This document shows positions 54,327 through 64,000 of a stretch of DNA of 64,000 bases, piece after piece. The notes beneath the pieces were generated by a model. It was not told where the DNA came from. It did not search any database and saw only the letters and a program-made list of their open reading frames with translations. A program made the translations under genes and the position numbers. Origin of the DNA: Penicillium oxalicum (lineage: Eukaryota > Ascomycota > Eurotiomycetes > Eurotiales > Aspergillaceae); NCBI RefSeq assembly GCF_001723175.1, contig NC_064656.1, positions 124,001 to 188,000 on the forward strand. Direction: 5' to 3'. Position 1 is the first letter of the stretch; every line of letters begins with the position of its first letter.

Positions 54327-57300
54327 ATCATTTGGATAGGAAAGAGAGTTCTTTCCCGTGCTGGCTTTGCTGTTCCCGAATACTCTTAGCTTGGCCAGGT
54401 AGCCCTAATAAAATCTCAGGCGGTCAAATCGGACGATAAGGCCGTGGTCTTACAAAGAAAAGCTTATTTGATATCTCGCGCAGTCGAAGTGGAATACGAT
54501 TCGACGGTAGTGCTCCCGTGAGCATCTACATGACCAAATTGAGGTGTTCTGGGACTCGGCGTTGGTTGTCGGATGACACGGCCAACAACCTTGTAGACCT
54601 TGCTCAACCCAACGGCCCAGCCAGGAACACAAATTACAAATTTGAAACTTTCCATGCAATAGCAGTAAGCCGTCTGAAACGCGGACACTTTACCGATTCT
54701 AGTTCAAATGACTCGTCGATTTTCAGAACCTCAAGAGCTTCACTCAGTCTCAATATCACAGTCATCAGATCTAAGCACTCGACCTGTTCCACCAAAATCT
54801 GGCCGATGCAAAATATGCATCTTGTTGCTCGTTGGGGACGAGAAAAGAAATTCCAATGGTCAGACACGACTCATGAGCGAATGGAAGCCCCCGGAAGCCT
54901 CATTTGTATTTTTGGAAGTTGCTCAGAGTCGTGACCGAAGGTCACACAGTGAGACATAGTTCAGCGGCACAACCTCTCCCCTTCCGCTCCTTTGGCTTCC
55001 TTAACGCCCGGCCCTGCCCGGGGGGCACAGGGGCGAGGAAACCTGCAGGAAACCCACACCATCGCGCTACCTCTAGTCAATCGACCATCTTTATTGGTCA
55101 AGTTTCGAGACTTGATAGCTCGGGCCGCAAATTCGCTCCATGAAGCCACACGGGGCGATTCAGAGGAGCGTAGATCTCAGGAACCGACATAGCCGCAATG
55201 TCGTCATCTCTGTTGAACTTATCTCAGAAGAGCCCCGACGTCCACACGTACTCGGTACGCGCTCATGAGACCAGGATATCGGCAGTGCGGAAGATCTTTC
55301 ATTGCGTGGTCATCGATGACGTTTTGAAAATCGCGTCGTATCGTCAACGGGGAATTTTGGCATGCTGGCCGAAGTCTTGTCGCAAGAATCTGGATCGGGT
55401 GTCACAACTCGCCCGATCCGAGACCACGCGAAGTATCCATCTTGGACGCGCAGGCCGAAAGCAGACTGCCGGAGAGAACAAGCGTGGCTGGCGTGATGAC
55501 CCTTCCCGGAGTCGCGTGTCGCTATCCGTCGGCATGCACGCCTACATTCCAACCCAGATACAATGACATCAATCCCAGAGATCGTAAGATTGCCCTGGAA
55601 TGCCAATGCCATGCCATTCAGCTGGGATCTTGTGTTGCACCAGGCTTGAAGGACTCAGGCATGTCGCGCTTCCACTGACTATCATTGGCCGATTCTTTTT
55701 TTTTGCGGGTCTTTGATTGCTGGAATGAAATTGTCATCGCGTGTTACATTTGGGTCTAGGCCATGGTATCTGAGTACGAGTACTACTGCCCAGAATCTCA
55801 ATCATGCTGACTGAGCTGAGAGGCGGACTCTCTGGCCCTTTCGACCAGACACAGGGGAAAAGACGGATTACCAGACGGTCTATTTTTGGTTCTCTGCTGT
55901 GACCACCCATTGAATGACGCCAAGTCCTGAACCGATTCACCGCACCGCATGGACCAGCCCGATGTTTCCGGGTATTTCTGTGCGCGAAGGTGGTACTGCA
56001 GTAGGTATCTGAGGATTGTCGGAGGGATGACCACTAACCTTATTTGACTACGGGGAAACGTTTGTGCTGTGGATGGTCATGTGTACCTGGAATCTCTTGG
56101 CGAACCAGCCGATTCCAGGATGGCCAGCCATCCTGCCCTCGACACGGAGCCTTTTTGGAGTCCTTTGAACCCCAGATTATTTGCTTGGCAGAAAGCCAGA
56201 AATTGATCCCACGGAGTAAAAGTGTGGATGGACCACTCGAGGAGAGAAAACGCACTGCCGTTTTTTCTTTCTCTCGCATGAGGCTCCCGGGCACTGTGTT
56301 TTGGTTGTCCCTCGACTGAGAAGAGGGAACCCCAAGGTATTGATGGAGGCGAAATTGTACAAGGACACCGACCTTGCTTGATTGATGGATAGTATCTACC
56401 ATACTCGATATGCAGGCACGCAGTGCTATAGCACACCAGAAGATGGTCCGTTCTCGATAAAAAGACATTCCTGGGGTCAACTCACCGAGAGCAAATGGAT
56501 GCCTCCCAGTGAGCCAAGCTTCGTCGTAAATAACTCGTGGCCAGCGGTGGGTTCCTGTCGGACCCTCTTGTGGCTTGCGGCCACACCACTCAGATTGGTG
56601 AAAGGACCTGATCATCCGACGATCTGTCGGTGCTGAGTCCCAACTCTCAAAGTGCCTCCGAGGTCCGGTCTACAAGCTCTTTCCTCGGGAGTAATCATCG
56701 GGCCATGTTGTTCTTTACCCCTCCGATCATCATGGCCGCGATGGACGGTGTCTCTGCTGCGACTGGTCATTGGTCTCGAGTGGGAAGAGTCGTCATCTAC
56801 TGACTCTCCCGCCAGGCCGCGTCCGCAAGTAGCCAGGTACCAGTGTACGACTGTCCTCATCTACCAGAGGGCTAGACGGGACGACTTGGTGTTGATGAGT
56901 GCTGGCTTTGTCCTTTCCGTACTACTCGGGGCTCCGAATCTCAAATGGTGAATGATGACTCTTCGTCTAGAGAAAGAGTACGCAGGACTGACGCACTACA
57001 CTGTGTAGTAAACAGCAGTGTTTACTACTACACTACTTCATCTGATAGTCCTCAGTGACTTGCGGACTCCGTATTGCACCCCCATAACCACCAAGTACCT
57101 TCGCCCGCAGGGATGTAACTCCACTGCCAGTCTGCCGCTCCACTTTCTCTGCTCGTCACTCCACTCCTTTCGCCCTCTGACTTCTCCCACTTCCATCTCG
57201 ACTGCCTCTTTCTGCGTCTCGTGTTCAAAGTGGCCATTCCATCTCGAGTATGGTGCCCGCTTTTCCCCTCGAGATCCAGTAAACTTCCTCTCGGCTCCCT

Positions 57301-57608
57301 TTTCTGCGCTTCCCCCCTCCCTTCTGCACTGATCACCGCTCCTGTACCTGGGGCATCTCTTTTCTTCTGTCATCACCTCCTATTCCTCTTCCTCTCTTCT
57401 CGCCCCTCCTACCGTCACGGGTCCATCTGCTGGCCTTTTGGTATCGTTCTCAACCGTCCGGCCGTCTCCACCCTCTACATCTCCCTTTTGATCCCATCTC
57501 ACTGTCCCCGTCCGCTGTGCGGCCCATCGGTGCGACAACCATTTCCACGCTTCTGTTGCGTCCTGAAGCGCCGCCTCTCCACTTGCTCTGTTTCAGCTTT
57601 CCATCATA
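54327..57608. other. 3.3 kb intergenic region with palindromes
   Basis: Between tannase and Pal1, both plus. Frames such as 56040-56615 (minus) and 55198-55566 (plus) have no domain and no splice partner. A forkhead-type inverted repeat lies at 57005-57028. The last 500 bp (57100-57600) are strongly C/T-rich on the plus strand, which looks like a long pyrimidine-rich 5' leader of Pal1. Confidence 0.5.
57005..57028. promoter_or_regulatory. Inverted pair of forkhead-type sites
   Basis: Arms gtagtaaaca and tgtttactac are perfect inverted copies around GCAG; each holds the GTAAACA core recognised by forkhead proteins. A second palindrome (actaca-ctg-tgtagt, 56995-57009) overlaps its left edge. 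It lies about 580 bp before the Pal1 ATG. Confidence 0.55.
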
Positions 57609-59616
57609 ATGAATGCCCCTCCAGCGCTCGGGTACCCGCCTGGCGCGTCGTTGCAACAGCGAGGTACGTATTGGCTGCGATTTCTTGTCCACGTCTTCAT
57701 TCTACTCGCCCGTCTGCACTTCCTGCCCCCCTGATTGCTCCGGTCCAGACTCCCGTCGCTGGCTTGCTTTTCACTTGATTCAAGATCTCTCCCTTTCGGG
57801 TGATTTATGTTGCCCATCGGAAGGGGGGGAGTACCCTGTGTGCCCAAGAAGATTCACCTCACCTCACAGGCCCTTGCCCCTGTCCATCACTTCTGACCTC
57901 CGACGGGCTGATCTGAAACTCTCCTCGATGGAAGCATGACGCACTAACACCACGGTGACTACAAATTAGACCAGATGTCGCCCACAGGCCCTAACTTTGG
58001 CTCTAATAATCCCTTCCGGAATCGTACCCTCTCTCCTTCCACAGGCTCAACATCCGTCAACACTCGCCCGGAACGCCCTCGCTCGACAAATCCCTTCCTG
58101 GACGATTCGGAAGCCCTGTCACCATACTCAGCCCCAGGCATGGCAGGAGGTGCCAACATTTTCCCTCCGGCCGAGAAGCGTGATATGACTACCAACACCC
58201 GAGAACTCTTTGTAAGTCAATGACGTGGACGCCAGTGGGAAGGGTTGCGATCATGTAAGCGAGGGCGATAGAGCTAATGGGTTCACAGGAGAATCTCTCG
58301 ATCAACCCGACCCCGCAGGGTCCCCCTTCACAGATGAATGGCAGTCGTCCCGGTCCTGACGGCCCTGGTCGTGGCAGCGGCCCTCGACCGAGACCCCCAC
58401 GAGAGCGCGGAGAGCGACGACCTTCGGAGGCCAGGTCAAAGGACCCTTTTGACATTTTCGCAGACCCCCCCAACAAATCCAGGGGCCCCGGTCCGGGTTC
58501 GCGGGAATATTCGAGTCGGCGCCCTCGCCGCAACTCAGAGTCGTCAGTGATGGATCGAGCATCTCACCTCCTAGACGATGACGATGAACGACGTCGACGA
58601 GAGCGGCGACGTGAGCGAGAGGCACGTCATCGGGACGGTCGGGACAGCAAGCCTCGTTCAACCCGCAAAGACCGTCGATTGGATATCATCGACAAGTTGG
58701 ACGTGACGAGCATCTACGGGACCGGAAGTGAGTGAACACACCGGAGTGACTGAACTCGTACGAGTGGGAGGGAATAAGAACACCCCGCTCAAGTTTGATA
58801 TTCGTTGTGCTAACCCATCTCTTTTCTCGGTTCGTAGTGTTCCATCATGACGGGCCTTTCGACGCCTGCAATCCTCACCGCAATCGCAAGGGTGCGCGCA
58901 CAGCACCAATGCAGGCATTCCCCAAGGACTCTAGCAACATGGCCTTGGGTGGCGCTGGGCCTCTCAACTCCAACATTGATCTCAACCTCTTCCATGGCCG
59001 GATGGAGGAAGCTCACAATGACTTCTCGTTCCCTGTCGCTGCTCCAAAGACGGGTGCCGACACCGTCACTTTCGATCCCGGTGCTCGTGTTGATCCCGTC
59101 CACGGCCAAGAAAGTATGGGTCTGGGAACCAGCACTTTCTTGGACGGTGCTCCTGCTAGCCGTTCGGCGATCGCGCGGCGTCAGAGTGACCACGACGACA
59201 CAGGATCTGGCGGTCTTCAACGAAAGAAGAGCTTGGCCCAGCGACTTCGTGGCAAGAGCGGCACTGGCCGTCCATCGCTCTCGTCTCAGACACGAAACGG
59301 TCTCCCGTCGCCGAATCAAGCTCCTATCAGTTCCAGCCATTCGGCTTCCTCTCGGGTGGGCGAACGCAACCCATTTTTCCAGGACTACGATGAAGAGTAT
59401 GACAAGAAGGCCGCACGCATCCACGAAGCGCGGCTCGAGGACGACAGCGGCCGCGGCCGCTCGTCCAGTAGTCCCAAGCAACCGACCAATCTGGAGCGCA
59501 AGACCACCAATGATCGGGGATACGATGAGACCAAGTTGAATGTCGGAGGGGGCGGGTTCATCAATCGAATGAAGAGTTTGCGCAAGCCACGGCCCGTTCG
59601 TCGCACCAGCGACTAA
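57609..59616 (+). CDS. pal1: Pal1 cell-morphology protein
   Basis: Exons 57609-57663, 57970-58211, 58289-58727 and 58838-59616 give 504 residues, with all phases closing. Pal1 proteins localise to growth sites at the cell cortex and endocytic patches and support cylindrical growth in fission yeast. The Pal1 domain is visible from about residue 150: KDPFDIFADPP, an Arg-rich stretch, DKLDVTSIYGTG at the exon 3/4 boundary, then FHHDGPFDACNPHRNRKG and PMQAFPKDSSNMALGG. The first coding exon is only 18 codons plus one base, followed by a 306-nt intron. The C-terminus ends in a basic segment (NRMKSLRKPRPVRR) that could bind membrane lipid. The function in this species is inferred from the family. 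Confidence 0.93.
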
Positions 59617-61855
59617 GGCTTGTCAACTCCTTGAGGTGGTGGAGGATACCACTGCTGCGCGCGTGGCGCTGGACTTGCAAGCACGCCATGCTTTACCGTG
59701 ATTTCCTACATCTCCTTGGAGGGTCCGCCTTAAAGTGGGCCGACATATACAAGTTTCAAGGGTGTTGCTCAGAGTTGGAGTTCGATTGACATTTGCATCA
59801 ACGGCGCAGGCACTGCGGCAGGAAGGCAGTTACTGCTATTGCTTAGAGATTTGATCACTTGGAAGGTGTTTCCCCCCCCCCCCTGTTTCACTCTGTTCTG
59901 GTTTTTTTTTCTTTCTTCTTTTCCTTTCTTTTTGCTTCCTTTTCTTTTGCTCCCGGATATTCCGTGTAATACCCCATTGGACTCTCAACACTCGCCCCGC
60001 AGCTAGCTTGAGGGCGATTCGAGAAAGGATGTTTGGAACAACAGAACCCATTGCTTTTGCTTTATGTGTGTTTTTTTTTTTTTTGATGGGGATATTTGAT
60101 ATGCGACGGCGTAAGCTTCATGAGGTCTTTTGGCTCATGCTGGCGCCTCGTCGTGTTGGGCTCTGCTCTGTCTTCCCCATGGACGCTTGCTCAGGGTGGT
60201 GTTTCTTCACTTGGCTCGAAACGTGTATCAGTAAGCTTTGTGCTTTGGCTCAAATGATGAATATCCTTTACATTGATTCAAGAATTGGGGCACCATCAGT
60301 TCCTTTGGCTTTCAAACAGGGTCTAGGTTGGATCCATAGGTGGTCTCTGCTCCCGTCATCCTCTGGTATTAAATCCAATGGTCCAGAACGTCTATCATGT
60401 TCCAATCGATCTGAAACACACTTCCTGGCAGATGGATCCACCCCACTCCACGCCCCATCCTCGGGACAAAAAGACATTTCAGCACTAGACCCTTATAAGT
60501 ATCTAGTGGATAAAGCCTCAAGGACTATCATCTGTAACCCGGAGGTATATCACATTTAGGAAGTTGCAGCAGGCACCTACCTACGTATTACGAAGTGTCC
60601 TTCCGTGTGAAAACAGGAGTAAGCTATTCCATTGAGGACTTCCGATAGCGGGACTCACCTCACCGACCACCTAAGGCTACGCCAAGTACATTTCTATTTC
60701 CAATCTATTGGAACCTAATGGATACCGACTGAAACATTTGGTCGATCATCAGGAGCTTTGATAATATTGACACGGAGTACCCAAGGCCCAAGGTATTACC
60801 TAGCGAGGTACATGTATAAAAGATAAAACCATTTCCCATCCTATCCTCTTCAAAGCTCCCATCTAGTCGCGTAGGAATTGAACTACTTAGTAGCCCCCCG
60901 GAGAGTACATGTAGGTTCCCCAGTCTGGGGGAATCCGCCATCGACCTCCATGGGCTAATGGAAGCTACTAACCTTTCAAGTACCCGGTGTGTTTCCAATT
61001 CCAAGGTCAAGCCCCCGCATAAACCGGCACTGCCTAGCTCTGGTACGCAGCACGCTCGGGTCATAGAAAATCAAATGTCTCCGAGTCGTCGGTGCAGGTG
61101 CTCAGGGCTTGAGACCCTCCCGTCCTTGCTTCACAGAATTGTCTGTGCGGGACTGTCTGAGGTTCTTTTCTGCTGCCCGGACGGGCACGTGGATGATGGA
61201 TGGTTCTAGGAGCGCATCAATCTGGTACTAGGCAGGGATGCACTTTTAGCTCTTGGGAGGTATGTATTGTCAAGTGGTAGGACTGAGGTGGTGCACGAGT
61301 ACGTATCTGTATCATGTATGACCATGTACTGGTAGGTTGTTATGATGTACATGGCTGGAAGCTGGCCTACTTCCACCTTGGAAATGGTTGAGTGATTTCA
61401 TAGTCCGTTTTCCGGTGCTTACTATATGATGTCGGTCCTTCCTGGTGTGGTAACCTTCCAGGTACTTCCAACAGTGACTTGAATCAAAAGGAAAACCTCG
61501 TCTACTGCCGTGGTACCAGTCCTTATATACATACTGACTGAGGCAGTAATATTCAAAGTCAAAAGTGCGTCTACAATCGATACCATTGACCGTAAGAAAT
61601 TTGACAGTGAAACTGAAAATCCAACTCGGACGAACAGTACTTCTTGATATCCATTCATTAAATCGTGGCTCAGCCAGCAGAGCCCCCCGTAACATATAGA
61701 TATGTCAACCAGCACTTTGACACAACTTGGAAAAAAAACACCACAAAACGCCGTTTCAACCCAGAATGCAAACGTCTTTGGTATTTGGAATCAAAACAAA
61801 AAAAGGCCCCCAAAACTCCCGTGCCCCAATCCATGCGAGCCATACGTTCATCAAT
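59617..61855. other. Convergent intergenic region
   Basis: About 2.2 kb between the 3' ends of Pal1 (+) and MCM2 (-). It holds a C12 run (59872-59883) and T-rich patches. The 183-codon frame at 60008 begins without ATG and has no domain. No gene is supported. Confidence 0.5.
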
Positions 61856-64000
61856 CTAGTGAACCCCAGGCGAGGAGCGAGGCAAGTGTGGGTTCGGCAC
61901 AGCGAGTCCTGCACGGCGCTTAGATTGCGGCTTGGGCCGAGCGAGGGTGTATCTGGAAGGGAAGGTATTGCGTTAGAGACAATCTTCAAGCCCGACGAAA
62001 CTGCGAGAGATATCATGGAGTTGAACATACTTGGCAAATGCGCGCGACAATGCCTTCTTGCAGCTAACTTTTTGGCTGCCAATGAAGGACTCAACCGTGA
62101 CCGCAATCGCACGGTCAATGTCTTGAGAGGAACAATATTCAGAAAGACGCATCTTGCAGAAAGCCTCGGCAATACGCATGATGGCTTCCAGATGACGGAC
62201 CTAGATAAAACTTATTAATGTCTTCTTATCCCCAGCAGGTCGGCACGTAGATGAGACTTACGGTAATTGGATAAGCACCAGTAGCCAAGGACTCACGGCG
62301 CATGTCTGCAAACAGACGAGCGACCTTGTCTTGATCGATCTGATACAGCTTGGGGTGGCATCGCTCCCGGGCATACAGGATGTACTTTCGGAGCAATTCC
62401 TGGGGGATCTCGCCCTCCTTCTCTTCATCAGCCTGCTTCTGCTCAGCCGCCCGTCGCTCAAGCTCTTCCTGGGTGGGTGGCAGACGACGACCATCTCGGT
62501 CAATCCGGTAGCCCTCGGCATCGATGAGGTGTCCGTACGTATCAACCAAATCACCCTGGTCGTTACGAAGAGGCTTGGCTGGGTTGGCACGGTGGTGTGA
62601 CTCAACCACAAAGTTTGCCAAGCGTTCATCTTCGGCGGGCTCGACGAGATCACGGACCACGCACAGGATGTCAAAACGAGACAAGATGGGGTCGGTCAAC
62701 TCAACGTTCTCGGAGAAAGACTTGGTGCTGTTGTAGCGACCTCCAATGGGGTTTGCAGCAGCGACGACCGCACAGCGAGCCTGCAGCGTGGTAACAATAC
62801 CGGCTTTGGAGATAGAGATTGTCTGTTGTTCCATAGCTTCGTGAATCGATGTTCGATCCTGATCATTCATCTTGTCGAATTCGTCGATCAGACAAGTTCC
62901 ACGATCGGCCAACACCAATGCACCGCCCTCGAGGGTCCATTCACTGGTCAGAGGATCACGGCGAACACTCGCAGTCAAACCGACAGCGCTAGCACCTTGA
63001 CCAGTGGCAAAGACAGCACGATGGGCAGATTTCTCGACGTACTTGAGCACCTGGGACTTGGCGGTACCTGGATCTCCAAGGAGCAGAACATTAATGTCAC
63101 CTCGAATGGACATCTTGCCTTGGGCCTGTTTACTGACACCCCCGAAAAGAGAAAGAGCAACCGCAGTCTTGACATCCTGGTGACCATAGATACTGGGTGC
63201 AATCGAGCGAACAATTTTATCCACGATCTCAGGATCCCGCGAGAGCGCACGAATTTCACGTTCGTCTTCTTCCGTGAGATTGAAGCCCGCCAGCTGGTCA
63301 TGGGACTTGACGACATGGTTAGCCTCAATGACGGTAGCAAACACGGGGAATCCGTTCTTGTTGTTCAGCTGCGCATCGTAACTGTTGCGGTAAATGCCAG
63401 TGACTTCCACCTCGTCACCGGGCTTGGCGGAGTCGATCAAATCAGCCAAGAGAACAACCTCACGCTGGCGAGGGAGACGCCCAGCCGGCACGGAGCCCGG
63501 AGACTCCTGGAGGGTCAATTTCTGGTAGTTGCGGTAAACGGTCTTCTCAGAGTTGACAGTGAACGGGCCACGAGACTGGCAATTTTGACAGAATGAGATC
63601 TTGACCTCGGTGTTGGCCTCCTGTTGGAAAGGTCCCAATGTAATACCACACTTCTGGCAAAGGAACATGATGAAGTTCAGTTGCGGGAAGACGCCAGTGC
63701 GGCGAGTGACCACGCCACTGACGCGAACCAAGCAGTTCAGGTGAGACTGGCGCAGTTGCCGCAGGGTGTAAATGATGGGCACGTCGGTAATCCGCACATG
63801 AATCTCGTTGTGAATGTCGTGGTATTGGGGATAGTGGAACAAAGTGACGTCGAGAGCTACTTGGTCGAAGACTTTGAGGACTTCGGTGGGCTCGTTGGCG
63901 AGGAAGTACGATAGGGCGGCTTTGGTCTCACTCAGGTGCGCGTAGGATACCTCGAGCGAAGCAGAGTTGACTTCACCAAGAGTCTTGATCCGGTTGCCGT
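61856..64000 (-). CDS. mcm2: MCM2, replicative helicase subunit (3' part, runs off window)
   Basis: Minus strand exons 62262-64000 (open at the right edge), 62031-62200 and 61856-61952, ending at TAG 61856-61858. At least 668 residues of the C-terminal three quarters are present. MCM2 is one of six AAA+ subunits of the MCM helicase that licenses and unwinds origins. Seen in order: the zinc-binding CQKC...CQNC in the N-terminal domain, Walker [10 protein letters not shown], Walker [11 protein letters not shown], the arginine finger SRFD, and the C-terminal winged-helix segment [12 protein letters not shown]...[20 protein letters not shown]. Introns of 61 and 78 nt near the 3' end were placed by GTAAGT/GTATGT donors and TAG/CAG acceptors. 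Read through, the frames stop early with non-family tails. The true N-terminus lies outside the window. Confidence 0.95.

Noticed and set aside
56040..56615. 191-codon minus-strand frame
   Set aside because: No recognisable motif, overlaps other frames of similar quality, no splice partner.
58810..59539. Long frames on both strands over Pal1 exon 4
   Set aside because: They are out-of-frame shadows of the clear Pal1 coding sequence.
60008..60559. 183-codon plus-strand frame
   Set aside because: Starts at TTG, crosses a T-rich run and shows no domain or signal; likely chance in the Pal1/MCM2 spacer.

Overview
The window is nuclear DNA of a filamentous ascomycete, most likely Eurotiales (Aspergillus/Penicillium type). 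The support is: spliced genes with short introns (about 50-160 nt, a few near 300) bounded by GTRAGT-like donors and YAG acceptors; fungal-specific families (fungal transcription-factor-like protein, DUF3712, Pal1, an Aspergillus-type F-box protein, tannase); a Q/P-rich fungal metacaspase; and intergenic DNA full of homopolymer and microsatellite tracts. I saw no bacterial, viral or transposase-coding sequence, and no rRNA, tRNA or CRISPR. All exon joins are my reading of splice sites and reading-frame phase; none was checked against RNA or a database.

Layout. 0-10 kb: an MpaB-type oxygenase-like gene (-), a DUF3712 membrane-anchored protein (+) and a fungal transcription-factor-like protein (+). 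10-24 kb: a small three-exon bZIP regulator (+), an F-box protein (-), a 4.7 kb gene-poor stretch and a metacaspase (+). 24-33 kb: three proteins of unknown function (Ser-rich; a 'GGSHTWNY' family protein; a Pro/Gln/Ser-rich protein with a conserved C-terminal helix). 33-39 kb: EFM7-type methyltransferase and KTI12 in tandem (+), then a C2H2 zinc-finger regulator (-). 39-47 kb: a 3.6 kb intergenic region, an 'NWTGG' nuclear-looking protein (+) and a palmitoyl-protein thioesterase (+). 46-52 kb: EFR3 (-) and MED31 (-). 52-64 kb: secreted tannase (+), Pal1 (+) and the 3' part of MCM2 (-), which runs off the right edge.

How the genes relate. This is mostly a housekeeping neighbourhood: replication (MCM2), transcription (MED31, bZIP, C2H2), translation (EFM7 on eEF1A, KTI12 for Elongator), membrane and cortex (EFR3, Pal1), lysosome/vacuole (PPT) and protein turnover or cell death (metacaspase, F-box). 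A few accessory functions are set in it (tannase, MpaB-like oxygenase). I found no convincing biosynthetic cluster or defence system. The most interesting signals are: a Leu in place of the P-loop Lys of KTI12; an out-of-frame upstream ORF overlapping the C2H2 start codon; dense palindromic promoter elements (a GATA array, a forkhead inverted pair, a CRE/E-box composite); and several conserved-looking proteins of unknown function.
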